64,000 bases of DNA from Emticicia sp. C21. Lineage in GTDB: Bacteria > Bacteroidota > Bacteroidia > Cytophagales > Spirosomataceae. A model generated the notes under the pieces. It made no database searches. It was not told where the DNA came from and saw only the letters and a list, made by a program, of their open reading frames with translations. How positions within the stretch are numbered: position 1 is the stretch's first letter; each line of letters begins with the position of its first letter. Made by a program: the position numbers and the translations under genes. The stretch lies in assembly GCF_003418935.1 (NCBI RefSeq), contig NZ_QVMT01000004.1, forward strand, positions 186,282-250,281, read 5' to 3'. Below are positions 36,907-45,313 of the stretch, piece after piece.

Positions 36907-39324
36907 TTACTCCGACCTTAATGATTTTATCGGATTTACCAACGCCGCTCTGATAGCCTGATAACTAACCGTAATCCAGGCTATAATGATTGAACTGGCT
37001 ATGGCTAATATGAATATTCCCGGGCCTAAATCTATTTTAAACTCAAATTCTTTCAGCCAGTTATGCATGAAATAATAACCTACCGGAGCAGCAATCAGGA
37101 ATGCAATGCCAATCAATAGAGTAAATTCTTTTGAAAATAAATACACAATATGAGCGACAGAAGCACCCAAAGCCTTACGGATACCAACTTCTTTGGTACG
37201 TTGGACTGCCATAAATGATACCAGGCCATATAAGCCTAAGCATGAAATAAAGATGGCGATACCTGCGAAGATTTCATAGAGGATAGATAGTTGTCTTTCC
37301 TGTTGATAGAAGTTGGCAATACTTTTATCTAGAAACTCATATTCGTAGATATAATCAGGGAAATGTTTAGTCCAGATTTTTTCAACCGATGCTATGCCGC
37401 TCTGAAGATTCTGTGCTTGTAATTTCACACCCATTAAGCCAAAGAAGTTTTTATTGCTGGCAATTACTACAGGTGGAATTGCCCCATGTAATGAGGTAGC
37501 GTGATAATCTTTGATAACACCTACAATGGGTGCTTTCATTTTTCCGCCCCAGAAATTGATCTCCTTGCCTAAAACCTCTTCAGGACTTTTAGCACCTAAT
37601 TTTTTCACCATTGCCTCGTTCACCACATAGCCCTGTACTGTATCACTTGGCGAGTAGGTTTTACCTGCAATCAGTTTTAAATCAAAAGTTTTAAAGTAAT
37701 CAGCATCTGCCCAGTTTAAAAAGGCAGAAAAGTCAGTAGTTTTTGGACGGCGGTCATACTGAAAATCACTATTCCATTCGTTATCATCTGCCGGTAGTCT
37801 GAAAGCTATGCTTACATTCTTAATGCCTGTTTCCTGTAATAACTGTGTTTTTAGTGTTTCATATTTACTCTGACCAAGACTATCGTTCGGAATCGGTACT
37901 CTGATAATTGCTTCTTTATTAAAACCCATTGAAGCACTCTGAAAATAATTCATCTGATTAACTACTACTAACGTAGCAATAATCAGAAACTGGGCAATCA
38001 CAAACTGAGATACCACCAAGCCCCGTCGAAGAGATATACCACCAATCGACTTAGCTGTAACTTTACTCTTTAAGGCGAGAATCGGATTAAATCCTGAAAC
38101 GACTAATGCCGGATAAAAACCTGACAGGAAAATAACAACTATAGACACCGCTGCCAAAAATAAGAGTAGGACCGGATTATCAGTAAACGAAAGGCTCAAA
38201 TGGAAATTAAGCAGTTTATTCAAGAAAGGTAAAGCTATTAAAGCCAATACAATTGCTAATAATACAGATATCAAGGTGATTAGAGTACTTTCTCCTAAGA
38301 ACTGACTCCTTAACTGTGCCTTGTTACTACCTAATGCTTTTCTGACGCCTACTTCTTTTGAGCGATTGACTGCCTGTGCCGTAGCAAGATTAATGAAATT
38401 AACACAAGCCACCAATAGCAAGAATGCCCCGATAATCTCTAATACCAGAATCATTTCAGGACTGATGGTATGATGTGCAAAATTACCAAAACGGCTATCG
38501 TAATGAGATTCGCTTAATGGACGGATAAAGTTACGAACCCTACTTTGTTGCTCCGGTGTTTTATGCTTTTTATCAAAGGCGGGCATCAGAGCATTAAACT
38601 GTTTTTCTGTCATTTGTTGAGGGAGCTGAATAAAGCAATTCCAACTACCTGATACACTTTCCCAATCATTCGCATTCTCTTTATTATTAATCAGGAAATT
38701 CTTGTACGAAAACACGATTTTCAATGGGAAATCGGTATTTTTAGGGATGTTTTTCAAAATCCCTGTAATACGATAAGGCTTTTTCTCATTGTCTCTAGTA
38801 ATTGTTTTTCCAATAGCAGTTCTCCAGTCTCCAAAAAATTTCTCTGCTATTTCCTGTGTAAGGATAACTGTATAGGGTTCAGAAAGCACCATTTTTGGAT
38901 TCCCTGAAAGTAGCGGGAAGTCAAAAATTTCAAAGAATTCAGGTTCTGCATAAAACATGCCTCCCTCATCTTTAAATTTTTTCTCGATACTTTTGGTTTT
39001 AGGATCATAGATATTTATCTGGGCCCCCGTTGCGGCTATACCTGCCACTTTTTCTAATTGCGGGTAATCAGTTCTTAGTGCCAATGGCACCGGCATAGGC
39101 GCACCTCTGCCATAGCTAATACCCCCATAATTAAATTCAGTAACTACCTGATAAATCCTGTCTTTTTTGGCGTGGAAATTATCGAAACTCAACTCAAATT
39201 GCACAATCAAAAAGAGAAGCAGACAGGCGGCTATGCCCACCGCCAGACCAATAGCATTGATAAAAGCGTAGCTCTTATTACGAAGCAGACTACGAAAGGC
39301 GATTTTTAGATAGTTACGAATCAT
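36907..39324 (-). CDS. MacB/FtsX-type ABC permease, array member 14
   Basis: An 805-residue permease starting MIRNYLKIAFRSLLRNKSYAF. The coupling helices are NRSKEVGVRKALGSNKAQL and RTKEVGIRKALGASVAHI, and it ends VNPIKSLRSE. It groups with members 4 and 6 by KIWTKHFPDYIYEYEFLD in its second periplasmic domain and by the DEGGMFYAEPEFFEIFDFPL segment in the first, which resembles DEQGVAFTEPEFFDIFNYPL of member 4. The three relatives lie at separate places in the array. Confidence 0.95.
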   Translation of the reverse strand: MIRNYLKIAFRSLLRNKSYAFINAIGLAVGIAACLLLFLIVQFELSFDNFHAKKDRIYQVVTEFNYGGISYGRGAPMPVPLALRTDYPQLEKVAGIAATGAQINIYDPKTKSIEKKFKDEGGMFYAEPEFFEIFDFPLLSGNPKMVLSEPYTVILTQEIAEKFFGDWRTAIGKTITRDNEKKPYRITGILKNIPKNTDFPLKIVFSYKNFLINNKENANDWESVSGSWNCFIQLPQQMTEKQFNALMPAFDKKHKTPEQQSRVRNFIRPLSESHYDSRFGNFAHHTISPEMILVLEIIGAFLLLVACVNFINLATAQAVNRSKEVGVRKALGSNKAQLRSQFLGESTLITLISVLLAIVLALIALPFLNKLLNFHLSLSFTDNPVLLLFLAAVSIVVIFLSGFYPALVVSGFNPILALKSKVTAKSIGGISLRRGLVVSQFVIAQFLIIATLVVVNQMNYFQSASMGFNKEAIIRVPIPNDSLGQSKYETLKTQLLQETGIKNVSIAFRLPADDNEWNSDFQYDRRPKTTDFSAFLNWADADYFKTFDLKLIAGKTYSPSDTVQGYVVNEAMVKKLGAKSPEEVLGKEINFWGGKMKAPIVGVIKDYHATSLHGAIPPVVIASNKNFFGLMGVKLQAQNLQSGIASVEKIWTKHFPDYIYEYEFLDKSIANFYQQERQLSILYEIFAGIAIFISCLGLYGLVSFMAVQRTKEVGIRKALGASVAHIVYLFSKEFTLLIGIAFLIAAPVGYYFMHNWLKEFEFKIDLGPGIFILAIASSIIIAWITVSYQAIRAALVNPIKSLRSE

Positions 39325-39459
39325 AATGCCCCTAACCCCTAAAGGGGAATTTAAAATTTAGTTAGATAATAATTAACCCCAACCGTGCGACGGTCACCCC
39401 TAAAGAGGAATTTTCCACTCGTGCGTAAGCAACTCCCCTTTAGGGGCCTGGGGCGGCCG
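39325..39459. repeat. Family A intergenic inverted repeat
   Basis: The left arm GCCCCTAACCCCTAAAGGGG lies beside the start codon of permease 14. The middle holds CCGTGCGACGGTCACCCCTA. The right arm AACTCCCCTTTAGGGGCCTG is preceded by CTCGTGCGTAAG and reaches the stop of permease 15. Confidence 0.85.
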
Positions 39460-41904
39460 TTACTCTGTTTTCAATGATTTCACCGGATTCATTAATGCGG
39501 CTCTGATGGATTGATAGCTGACTGTAAGTAATGCGATAACTACTAAAAGAATCCCTGCTAAAGCAAAAATCCACCAGTTTAGGTCAGTACGATTAGCAAA
39601 GTCCTGTAGCCATTTCTGCATGGCGTAGTAGGCCACCGGAGTTGCTATTACAAAGGCAATGCCGACCATTTTTAGGAAATCAACAGAGATAAGATTGACG
39701 ATACTGCCAATACTTGCACCTAATACTTTACGCACACCTATCTCTTTGGTACGCTGTTCGATAATCATTAAGGCAACGGCGAAGAGTCCCATACAAGAGA
39801 GCATTATAGCTATACCTGCGGCAAGGCTAAAAATCTGTGAAAGACGTTCTTCTTTATTAAACCAACGGTCAACATTCTCATTAATGAATGAGCCTTTAAA
39901 TTCCTGGTTAGGGACTAATTTCTTCCAGGTATTCTTCACCAGATCCATCGATTCTGCCAGATTCTGATTGCCGGTTCTTATCAATATATAGTTGACTCTT
40001 CCTTTAGGGGCCATTTCTAAAGTAATAGTCCGGTTTTCGCGACGTAAAGAGTATAAATTAAAATCAGCGATCACACCAATAATTTTTTGTTTACCAACTG
40101 ATGAATCAGGCATCAGAAACTTATCTACCCCCTGTTTTTCACCCATTTGTTTCAACATACTTTCGGTTACTATCAATGCTGTTGAATCTGTTCCATATGA
40201 CGGGCTGAAGTCTCTGCCTTCAATGGTTTTGATACCCATCGTTTTTATGAAATCATAATCTACACGTACCCAGTCAGTCAGGATACTTTTTGAGTTTTTA
40301 GTATCGCTTGCATTCGGATAATAATCAAAGCCGTAGGTGCTTCTTGAAGAACTTCCATCCAGGCCATTACCAAAATTGATTTGAGAACCTGATACTGACT
40401 CAATGCCCGGGTATTTTGATAACTCATTACGGAATTGCTGCACAGCCGTCTGGTTATTTAAGGCATTACCGATAGGCACACTGATAACCTGTTCTTTACT
40501 ATATCCGAGTGGCTTGTTTCTCAGGTATTTTAATTGAGTAAAAATTACCAGTGTACAACTAATAAGTATACAAGAAATAGAAAACTGAACAATAATTAAG
40601 GAGTTGCGCAATACGCCGGGCTTTTTCCTGGTCAGTTTTCCTTTTAATACCTGTACAATATTAAAACGGGAAGAAACAAATGCCGGATACCCCCCGGCAA
40701 TAAGGGTAATTAAGATAAAGCTTATAAGGCTTATGATTAAATTATCAGGAATTAAGAAATTATCTATCGAAAGACTGGAGTCAAATAATTTATTGAATTG
40801 TGGCAAGAAAGCATAAGCCATGCCTAAGCCTGCGATTAAAGCAACCACACAAACGAGCAATGCCTCACCCCAACCTTGCAGGAATAGCTGACCTTTGTTG
40901 GCACCTAAAGATTTACGTACACCAACTTCTTTAGCTTGTGTAAATGATTTAGCGATAGTCAGGTTAATAAAATTGATAGAAGCAATCAGGACAATCAGTA
41001 AGGCAATAGTTAATAATGTATAAATATAATTCTTGCTTACGCCACTCCCCCAACCTGTGATTTCATCGAAATGAACCTCTTTCAGGGGCATCATTAGCAA
41101 GCTCAGATATTGTCCTCTTGCATTTTTTAAACGCCCTGCTTTCTTTGCATCTTCTTCTGAGGTCTTCATATATTTATTCACCAAAGACTCAAAACGTTTT
41201 TCGGCAGAAGCCTGGGTGGTATTAGCAGCCAACTTCACATATACCTGATGGTTCTGACTTGTCCATCTGTCTTTGATTGGTTCGTAACCAGGATTTTTTT
41301 CAGTCCGTATCAAGGCATCATATCTCACGGTAGAATTTTTCGGAGCATCATCTATCACGGCTGTAACAATAAATGGTACTTTCTCATTTGATAAGGTTAC
41401 TAATACCTGCTTGCCAATAGGTTCTTCTTTACCAAATATATTTTCTGCCGTAGTCCTGCTGATGACGATATTGTTTTTGTCTGCTAAAGCAGTATTCATA
41501 TTTCCTTTTAAAAGTGGGAAAGAAAATACTTTCAGAAAGTCAGCATCAACTGTTTGTATAGTTTTTTCAAATTTCTTTTCCTGATACGTTAGCTCTCCGG
41601 CTCCCCAACTATAACTGGTAACTGCTTCCACTTCCGGGTATTCAGTCTTTAAAACTGGTGTAAGTGGATAGGCCATGGCAGCACTGTACTCCTGCTTTCC
41701 GCCTTTATCGGCAGTATTAAAATACAGACAATACACACGGTCAGCGTCTTTATGGAAGGTGTCATAAGAAAATTCGTAAGAGGCCGTGAGGTACAATAAA
41801 ATACTGCTACCAAAAGCCACAGCCAGACCCACCATATTAATAGCGGTATGAACCTTGTTTTTCCAAAGCTTACGAAAGGCGATTTTTAAATAATTTTTGA
41901 TCAT
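39460..41904 (-). CDS. MacB/FtsX-type ABC permease, array member 15 (sister of member 16)
   Basis: An 814-residue permease, the longest complete member, starting MIKNYLKIAFRKLWKNKVHTA. The coupling helices are TQAKEVGVRKSLGANKGQL and RTKEIGVRKVLGASIGSI, and it ends MNPVKSLKTE. It pairs with member 16: both have AFG(S/C)(S/A)ILL(Y/F)LTA in TM1, S(A/N)-(A/S)-PLTP-LK in the first periplasmic domain, LPLKEVHFDE or LPMPEMHFNK before TM2, and SCMGLFA(V/I)ALM before the second coupling helix. A Gly- and Ser-rich segment in the second periplasmic domain (NFGNGLDGSSSRS) is typical of this pair. Confidence 0.95.
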   Translation of the reverse strand: MIKNYLKIAFRKLWKNKVHTAINMVGLAVAFGSSILLYLTASYEFSYDTFHKDADRVYCLYFNTADKGGKQEYSAAMAYPLTPVLKTEYPEVEAVTSYSWGAGELTYQEKKFEKTIQTVDADFLKVFSFPLLKGNMNTALADKNNIVISRTTAENIFGKEEPIGKQVLVTLSNEKVPFIVTAVIDDAPKNSTVRYDALIRTEKNPGYEPIKDRWTSQNHQVYVKLAANTTQASAEKRFESLVNKYMKTSEEDAKKAGRLKNARGQYLSLLMMPLKEVHFDEITGWGSGVSKNYIYTLLTIALLIVLIASINFINLTIAKSFTQAKEVGVRKSLGANKGQLFLQGWGEALLVCVVALIAGLGMAYAFLPQFNKLFDSSLSIDNFLIPDNLIISLISFILITLIAGGYPAFVSSRFNIVQVLKGKLTRKKPGVLRNSLIIVQFSISCILISCTLVIFTQLKYLRNKPLGYSKEQVISVPIGNALNNQTAVQQFRNELSKYPGIESVSGSQINFGNGLDGSSSRSTYGFDYYPNASDTKNSKSILTDWVRVDYDFIKTMGIKTIEGRDFSPSYGTDSTALIVTESMLKQMGEKQGVDKFLMPDSSVGKQKIIGVIADFNLYSLRRENRTITLEMAPKGRVNYILIRTGNQNLAESMDLVKNTWKKLVPNQEFKGSFINENVDRWFNKEERLSQIFSLAAGIAIMLSCMGLFAVALMIIEQRTKEIGVRKVLGASIGSIVNLISVDFLKMVGIAFVIATPVAYYAMQKWLQDFANRTDLNWWIFALAGILLVVIALLTVSYQSIRAALMNPVKSLKTE

Positions 41905-41998
41905 AATTTTTTTGGTTAAAGGAACAAGGAGAAAGGAAAATGGAGAATGAAATTTATTAATTTCTTCCTTGCTCCGTTCTCCTTTTTCCTTTCTCCAA
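41905..41998. repeat. Family B intergenic inverted repeat
   Basis: The left arm AAGGAACAAGGAGAAAGGAA faces CTTGCTCCGTTCTCCTTTTT. It lies between the sister permeases 15 and 16. Confidence 0.78.
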
Positions 41999-44422
41999 TT
42001 ATTCTGATTTCAATGACCTAACCGGATTCATTAATGCTGCTCTGATAGACTGATAGCTTACAGTAAACAGGGCTATCAATAGCGCCACCACACCCGCTAA
42101 CCCGAAAACCCACCAGGTGATTTCGGTACGATACGCAAAGTCCTGAATCCATTTATTCATCAGGTAGTACGCCAATGGCGTAGCAATCAGAATGGCAATC
42201 AGGACTAATACTACAAACTCCTTTGAAAGCAAGGCTACCAGATTTGGTACACTTGCTCCTAAAACTTTACGGATACCTATTTCTTTGGTGCGTTGCGCCA
42301 TCATCATCAAAGCAATGGCAAACAAGCCCATACAAGAAAGGATAATAGTTAAAGTGGCCGCACTCATCACAATCTGCGACATTCTCTCTTCTTTCTTATA
42401 TTGATTATCAGTATTTTCGTCCAGGAAAGAAGGCATATATTCTGATTTTGGGGCAATTTCTTTGTAGACTTTGCCAATCAGGTCGATAGTTGTTTTTGGT
42501 GTTTCAGGCGTAAGTTTTACGAAAATATAATTGACACCGAAATCGCCCTGATAAAGGAAAGTTATCGCTTCAATTTTATTTTTCAACGACTCAAAATGAT
42601 AATCTTTTACTACCCCTACAATGGTTTTGCCCAGGCTATCACCCAAACCTATTTTTTTACCTATAGGATCTTTATATCCTAATTGTTTAACCATTGTTTC
42701 GTTCACGATACACGCTCTGTCTTTATCTGATGGGAACTCACGAGAAAATTCTCTACCTGCTACTAAGGTCAAGCCCAATGTTTTTACATAATCGTAATCG
42801 ATACTTAAACCGTTGGTACGGTAAGTTTTACCTTCCATTTCAAAGCTATAAACTGATTTATAACCTGAGCCATCCTTGCCTCTGCCAATATTTATATCTG
42901 CTCCGGTAATGCTTACAATCTGAGATTCATTCGCCAGCTTATTACGCATAAATTCCAATACCTTTCCCCCTTGTACTTCATTACCCACAGGAATACTGAT
43001 TACCTGTGTTTGATTGAAGCCTAGCGGTTGGTTGCGTAAATAGTCTATCTGTTTCCAGATAATAAGCGTACAGCTAATCAATAAAATAGCAATGCTGAAT
43101 TGGGCTACAATCAGGGCACTTCTAATACCTCCTGAACGGGAGCTTACTTTTATTTTTCCTTTTAAAACTTCTACTGTGTTGAATTTAGCTACAGCTAAAG
43201 CCGGGTATCCTCCAGCAATTAAAGTGATAATCAAAAAGCTGGAAAGTAATAGAATACCCACCATAGGGCTAAGGAGATTTTCGAAAGTAAGGTTACTTCT
43301 GAATAAGGTGTTATATTGTGGCATCAGGGTAGTAGCCAATACGCACCCGATGCCAAATGCCAGAATACAGATAATAAAGGCTTCTCCCCAGAATTGCCCT
43401 ACAATCTGGGCTTTCAGTGCGCCCAACGCTTTTCTCATGCCTACTTCTTTGGCACGGGTCATTGAGCGGGCAATAGAAAGATTAATGAAGTTGATACAAG
43501 CAATTAGTAACACTAAACCACTGATAACTAATAATATGTAAGGATAAGCAATGTCAATTGAACGGCTTCCACCTGCTTGTTTATTAAAGTGCATTTCAGG
43601 CATTGGCAATAAACGTAGGCTGCGTACTTCTCCTCTTTCATCAGGTTTTGCGCCGTCTTTTTTTAGTTGCTCAATACTGCCTTTATAATATTTTTCAGTA
43701 AAGGATTTCAGGCGTCTTTCAAAACTCAGGTAATCAACTTTATCAGCCAGTTGCACATATACATCATGATAATTTGAGTCCCATTTTTCTTTTGAGTCTT
43801 TATATTCAGGATTATTCTCAAAACGCATCAACATATCATTCTCAATTGATGAGTTTTTTGGCGCTTTTTCCATCACTCCTGTTACGACAAAACTTTCAAT
43901 TCTGCCACCAAAATTCAATTGCACAGTTTTGCCGACAGGGTCAGCCTTATCGAATATCTTTTCAGCTACTTCTTCATTCAAAACCACACTGCGCAAATCA
44001 TTCAGGGCTATGTCGGGATTTCCTTTCAGCATTTTGAAAGAAAACATTTTCAGAAAATCAGCATCAACATAGCGAATGTCTTCATCAATCGTTTTCTCGC
44101 CTTGCACAATCTGCACACCACTGCTTACAATACGCGTAGCATACTTAATCTCAGCATTGAAATCACTTTTCAAGGCTGGCGTTAAAGGTGTAGACAAATT
44201 AGACTGATACTCTATTTTTTCAGGTTGATTGATCTTGAAGTAAGTTCTGAAAATTCGGTCTTTATTAGCCTGAAAATCATCGTAGGTAAACTCAAAATAA
44301 GCTGTCAGAAATAGCAAAATAGCGCAACCGAAAGCGATTGACAGCCCTACGATATTGATAGAGGTATATGCTTTATTCTTCCAGAGATTACGAAGGGCGA
44401 TTTTGAAATAATTTTTTAACAT
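41999..44422 (-). CDS. MacB/FtsX-type ABC permease, array member 16 (nearest the ATPase)
   Basis: An 807-residue permease starting MLKNYFKIALRNLWKNKAYTS. The coupling helices are TRAKEVGMRKALGALKAQI and RTKEIGIRKVLGASVPNL, and it ends MNPVRSLKSE. It is the sister of member 15 (see NIGRGKDGSGYKS in the second periplasmic domain). It is the first permease after the ATPase gene, 156 bp away, with a palindrome at 44487-44502 in the gap. I see no sigma-54-like element directly before it, so it probably belongs to the transcript that starts before the fusion-protein gene or has a separate promoter. Confidence 0.95.
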   Translation of the reverse strand: MLKNYFKIALRNLWKNKAYTSINIVGLSIAFGCAILLFLTAYFEFTYDDFQANKDRIFRTYFKINQPEKIEYQSNLSTPLTPALKSDFNAEIKYATRIVSSGVQIVQGEKTIDEDIRYVDADFLKMFSFKMLKGNPDIALNDLRSVVLNEEVAEKIFDKADPVGKTVQLNFGGRIESFVVTGVMEKAPKNSSIENDMLMRFENNPEYKDSKEKWDSNYHDVYVQLADKVDYLSFERRLKSFTEKYYKGSIEQLKKDGAKPDERGEVRSLRLLPMPEMHFNKQAGGSRSIDIAYPYILLVISGLVLLIACINFINLSIARSMTRAKEVGMRKALGALKAQIVGQFWGEAFIICILAFGIGCVLATTLMPQYNTLFRSNLTFENLLSPMVGILLLSSFLIITLIAGGYPALAVAKFNTVEVLKGKIKVSSRSGGIRSALIVAQFSIAILLISCTLIIWKQIDYLRNQPLGFNQTQVISIPVGNEVQGGKVLEFMRNKLANESQIVSITGADINIGRGKDGSGYKSVYSFEMEGKTYRTNGLSIDYDYVKTLGLTLVAGREFSREFPSDKDRACIVNETMVKQLGYKDPIGKKIGLGDSLGKTIVGVVKDYHFESLKNKIEAITFLYQGDFGVNYIFVKLTPETPKTTIDLIGKVYKEIAPKSEYMPSFLDENTDNQYKKEERMSQIVMSAATLTIILSCMGLFAIALMMMAQRTKEIGIRKVLGASVPNLVALLSKEFVVLVLIAILIATPLAYYLMNKWIQDFAYRTEITWWVFGLAGVVALLIALFTVSYQSIRAALMNPVRSLKSE

Positions 44423-44486
44423 AGTTTTTTCAAAATTAAATGTGGGGAGGACAGGCTGTGGAATGGCAATAGCAAATGAAGCTTAC

Positions 44487-44502
44487 TATGATTTGTATCA
44501 TA
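44487..44502. promoter_or_regulatory. Palindrome before permease 16
   Basis: TATGAT-TTGT-ATCATA is a perfect 6-bp dyad with a 4-bp spacer in the 156-bp gap between the ATPase and permease 16. It could be a regulator site or part of an RNA hairpin. A weaker hairpin, TTCCCGAC against GTCAGGAA, lies at 44546-44566, just after the ATPase gene. No regulator can be assigned. Confidence 0.4.
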
Positions 44503-44578
44503 ATAAGCCCATTTTACAGCATTTTAACGTTTATTAACTCGTCTTATTCCCGACAGGTAGTCAGGAAATATCTTTACA

Positions 44579-45256
44579 CTATACGTGGAAATTCTCTGTT
44601 ACTACCTTACCATCGAAGAGGTTGATAATTCTGTGAGAGAATCCTGCATCATAAGGTGAGTGGGTAACCATGATAATAGTAGTGCCTTCATTGTTCAGCT
44701 CCTGAAGCAATTTCATTACTTCTTCGCCGTTGGTAGAGTCTAAGTTACCAGTAGGCTCATCGGCAAGAATTAATTTTGGTTTAGCTACCACCGCACGTGC
44801 AATAGCTACACGTTGTTGCTGACCACCCGATAATTGTTGCGGAAAGTGATTGCGACGGTGCATGATATTCATTCTCTCTAATACTTCTTCTACCTTTTTC
44901 TTACGTTCGGTAGCAGGTGTTTTTAAGTATAAAAGAGGAAGTTCTACGTTTTCGAAAACTGTTAATTCGTCAATCAGATTAAAGCTCTGGAAAATGAAAC
45001 CAATATTCCCCTTGCGGTGTGAAGCGCGTTCTCTCTCAGTCAATTTGGCTACTTCAACGCCATAGAAATCATAGCTTCCTTCAGATGGGTTATCTAACAA
45101 GCCCATGATATTGAGCAGGGTTGATTTACCACATCCTGATGGACCCATGATGGCAACGAATTCACCATCTTTGATATTCATGTCAATACCATTCAGGGCG
45201 GTAGTTTCTACCTCTTCGGTAGTGAACACTTTTTGAAGATTAGATACTTTTATCAT
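44579..45256 (-). CDS. ABC transporter ATPase (LolD/MacB type)
   Basis: A 225-residue stand-alone ATPase. Walker A is GPSGCGKST at residues 38-46, the Q-loop Gln is at 90, the signature LSGGQ is at 142-146, Walker B is ILADEP at 163-168 with the catalytic Glu at 167, and the H-loop His is at 199. EPTGNLDS after Walker B is typical of the LolD/MacB/FtsE branch, which works with FtsX-type permeases. It is the only ATPase gene in the window, while 16 permeases follow it on the same strand and none has a fused ATPase. The natural inference is that one ATPase can drive many of them. It lies 57 bp after the fusion-protein gene. Confidence 0.96.
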   Translation of the reverse strand: MIKVSNLQKVFTTEEVETTALNGIDMNIKDGEFVAIMGPSGCGKSTLLNIMGLLDNPSEGSYDFYGVEVAKLTERERASHRKGNIGFIFQSFNLIDELTVFENVELPLLYLKTPATERKKKVEEVLERMNIMHRRNHFPQQLSGGQQQRVAIARAVVAKPKLILADEPTGNLDSTNGEEVMKLLQELNNEGTTIIMVTHSPYDAGFSHRIINLFDGKVVTENFHV

Positions 45257-45313
45257 AATTTTTGTTTTTTATTTCTTGAATATCAAGGGTATTTGTTTAT
45301 AAGTTTATACAGA

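Noticed and set aside
44423-44578. Possible sigma-54 element before permease 16
   Set aside because: No TGGCA with a G 12 bases below the GG, and no TGTCCG dyad, was found in the gap.
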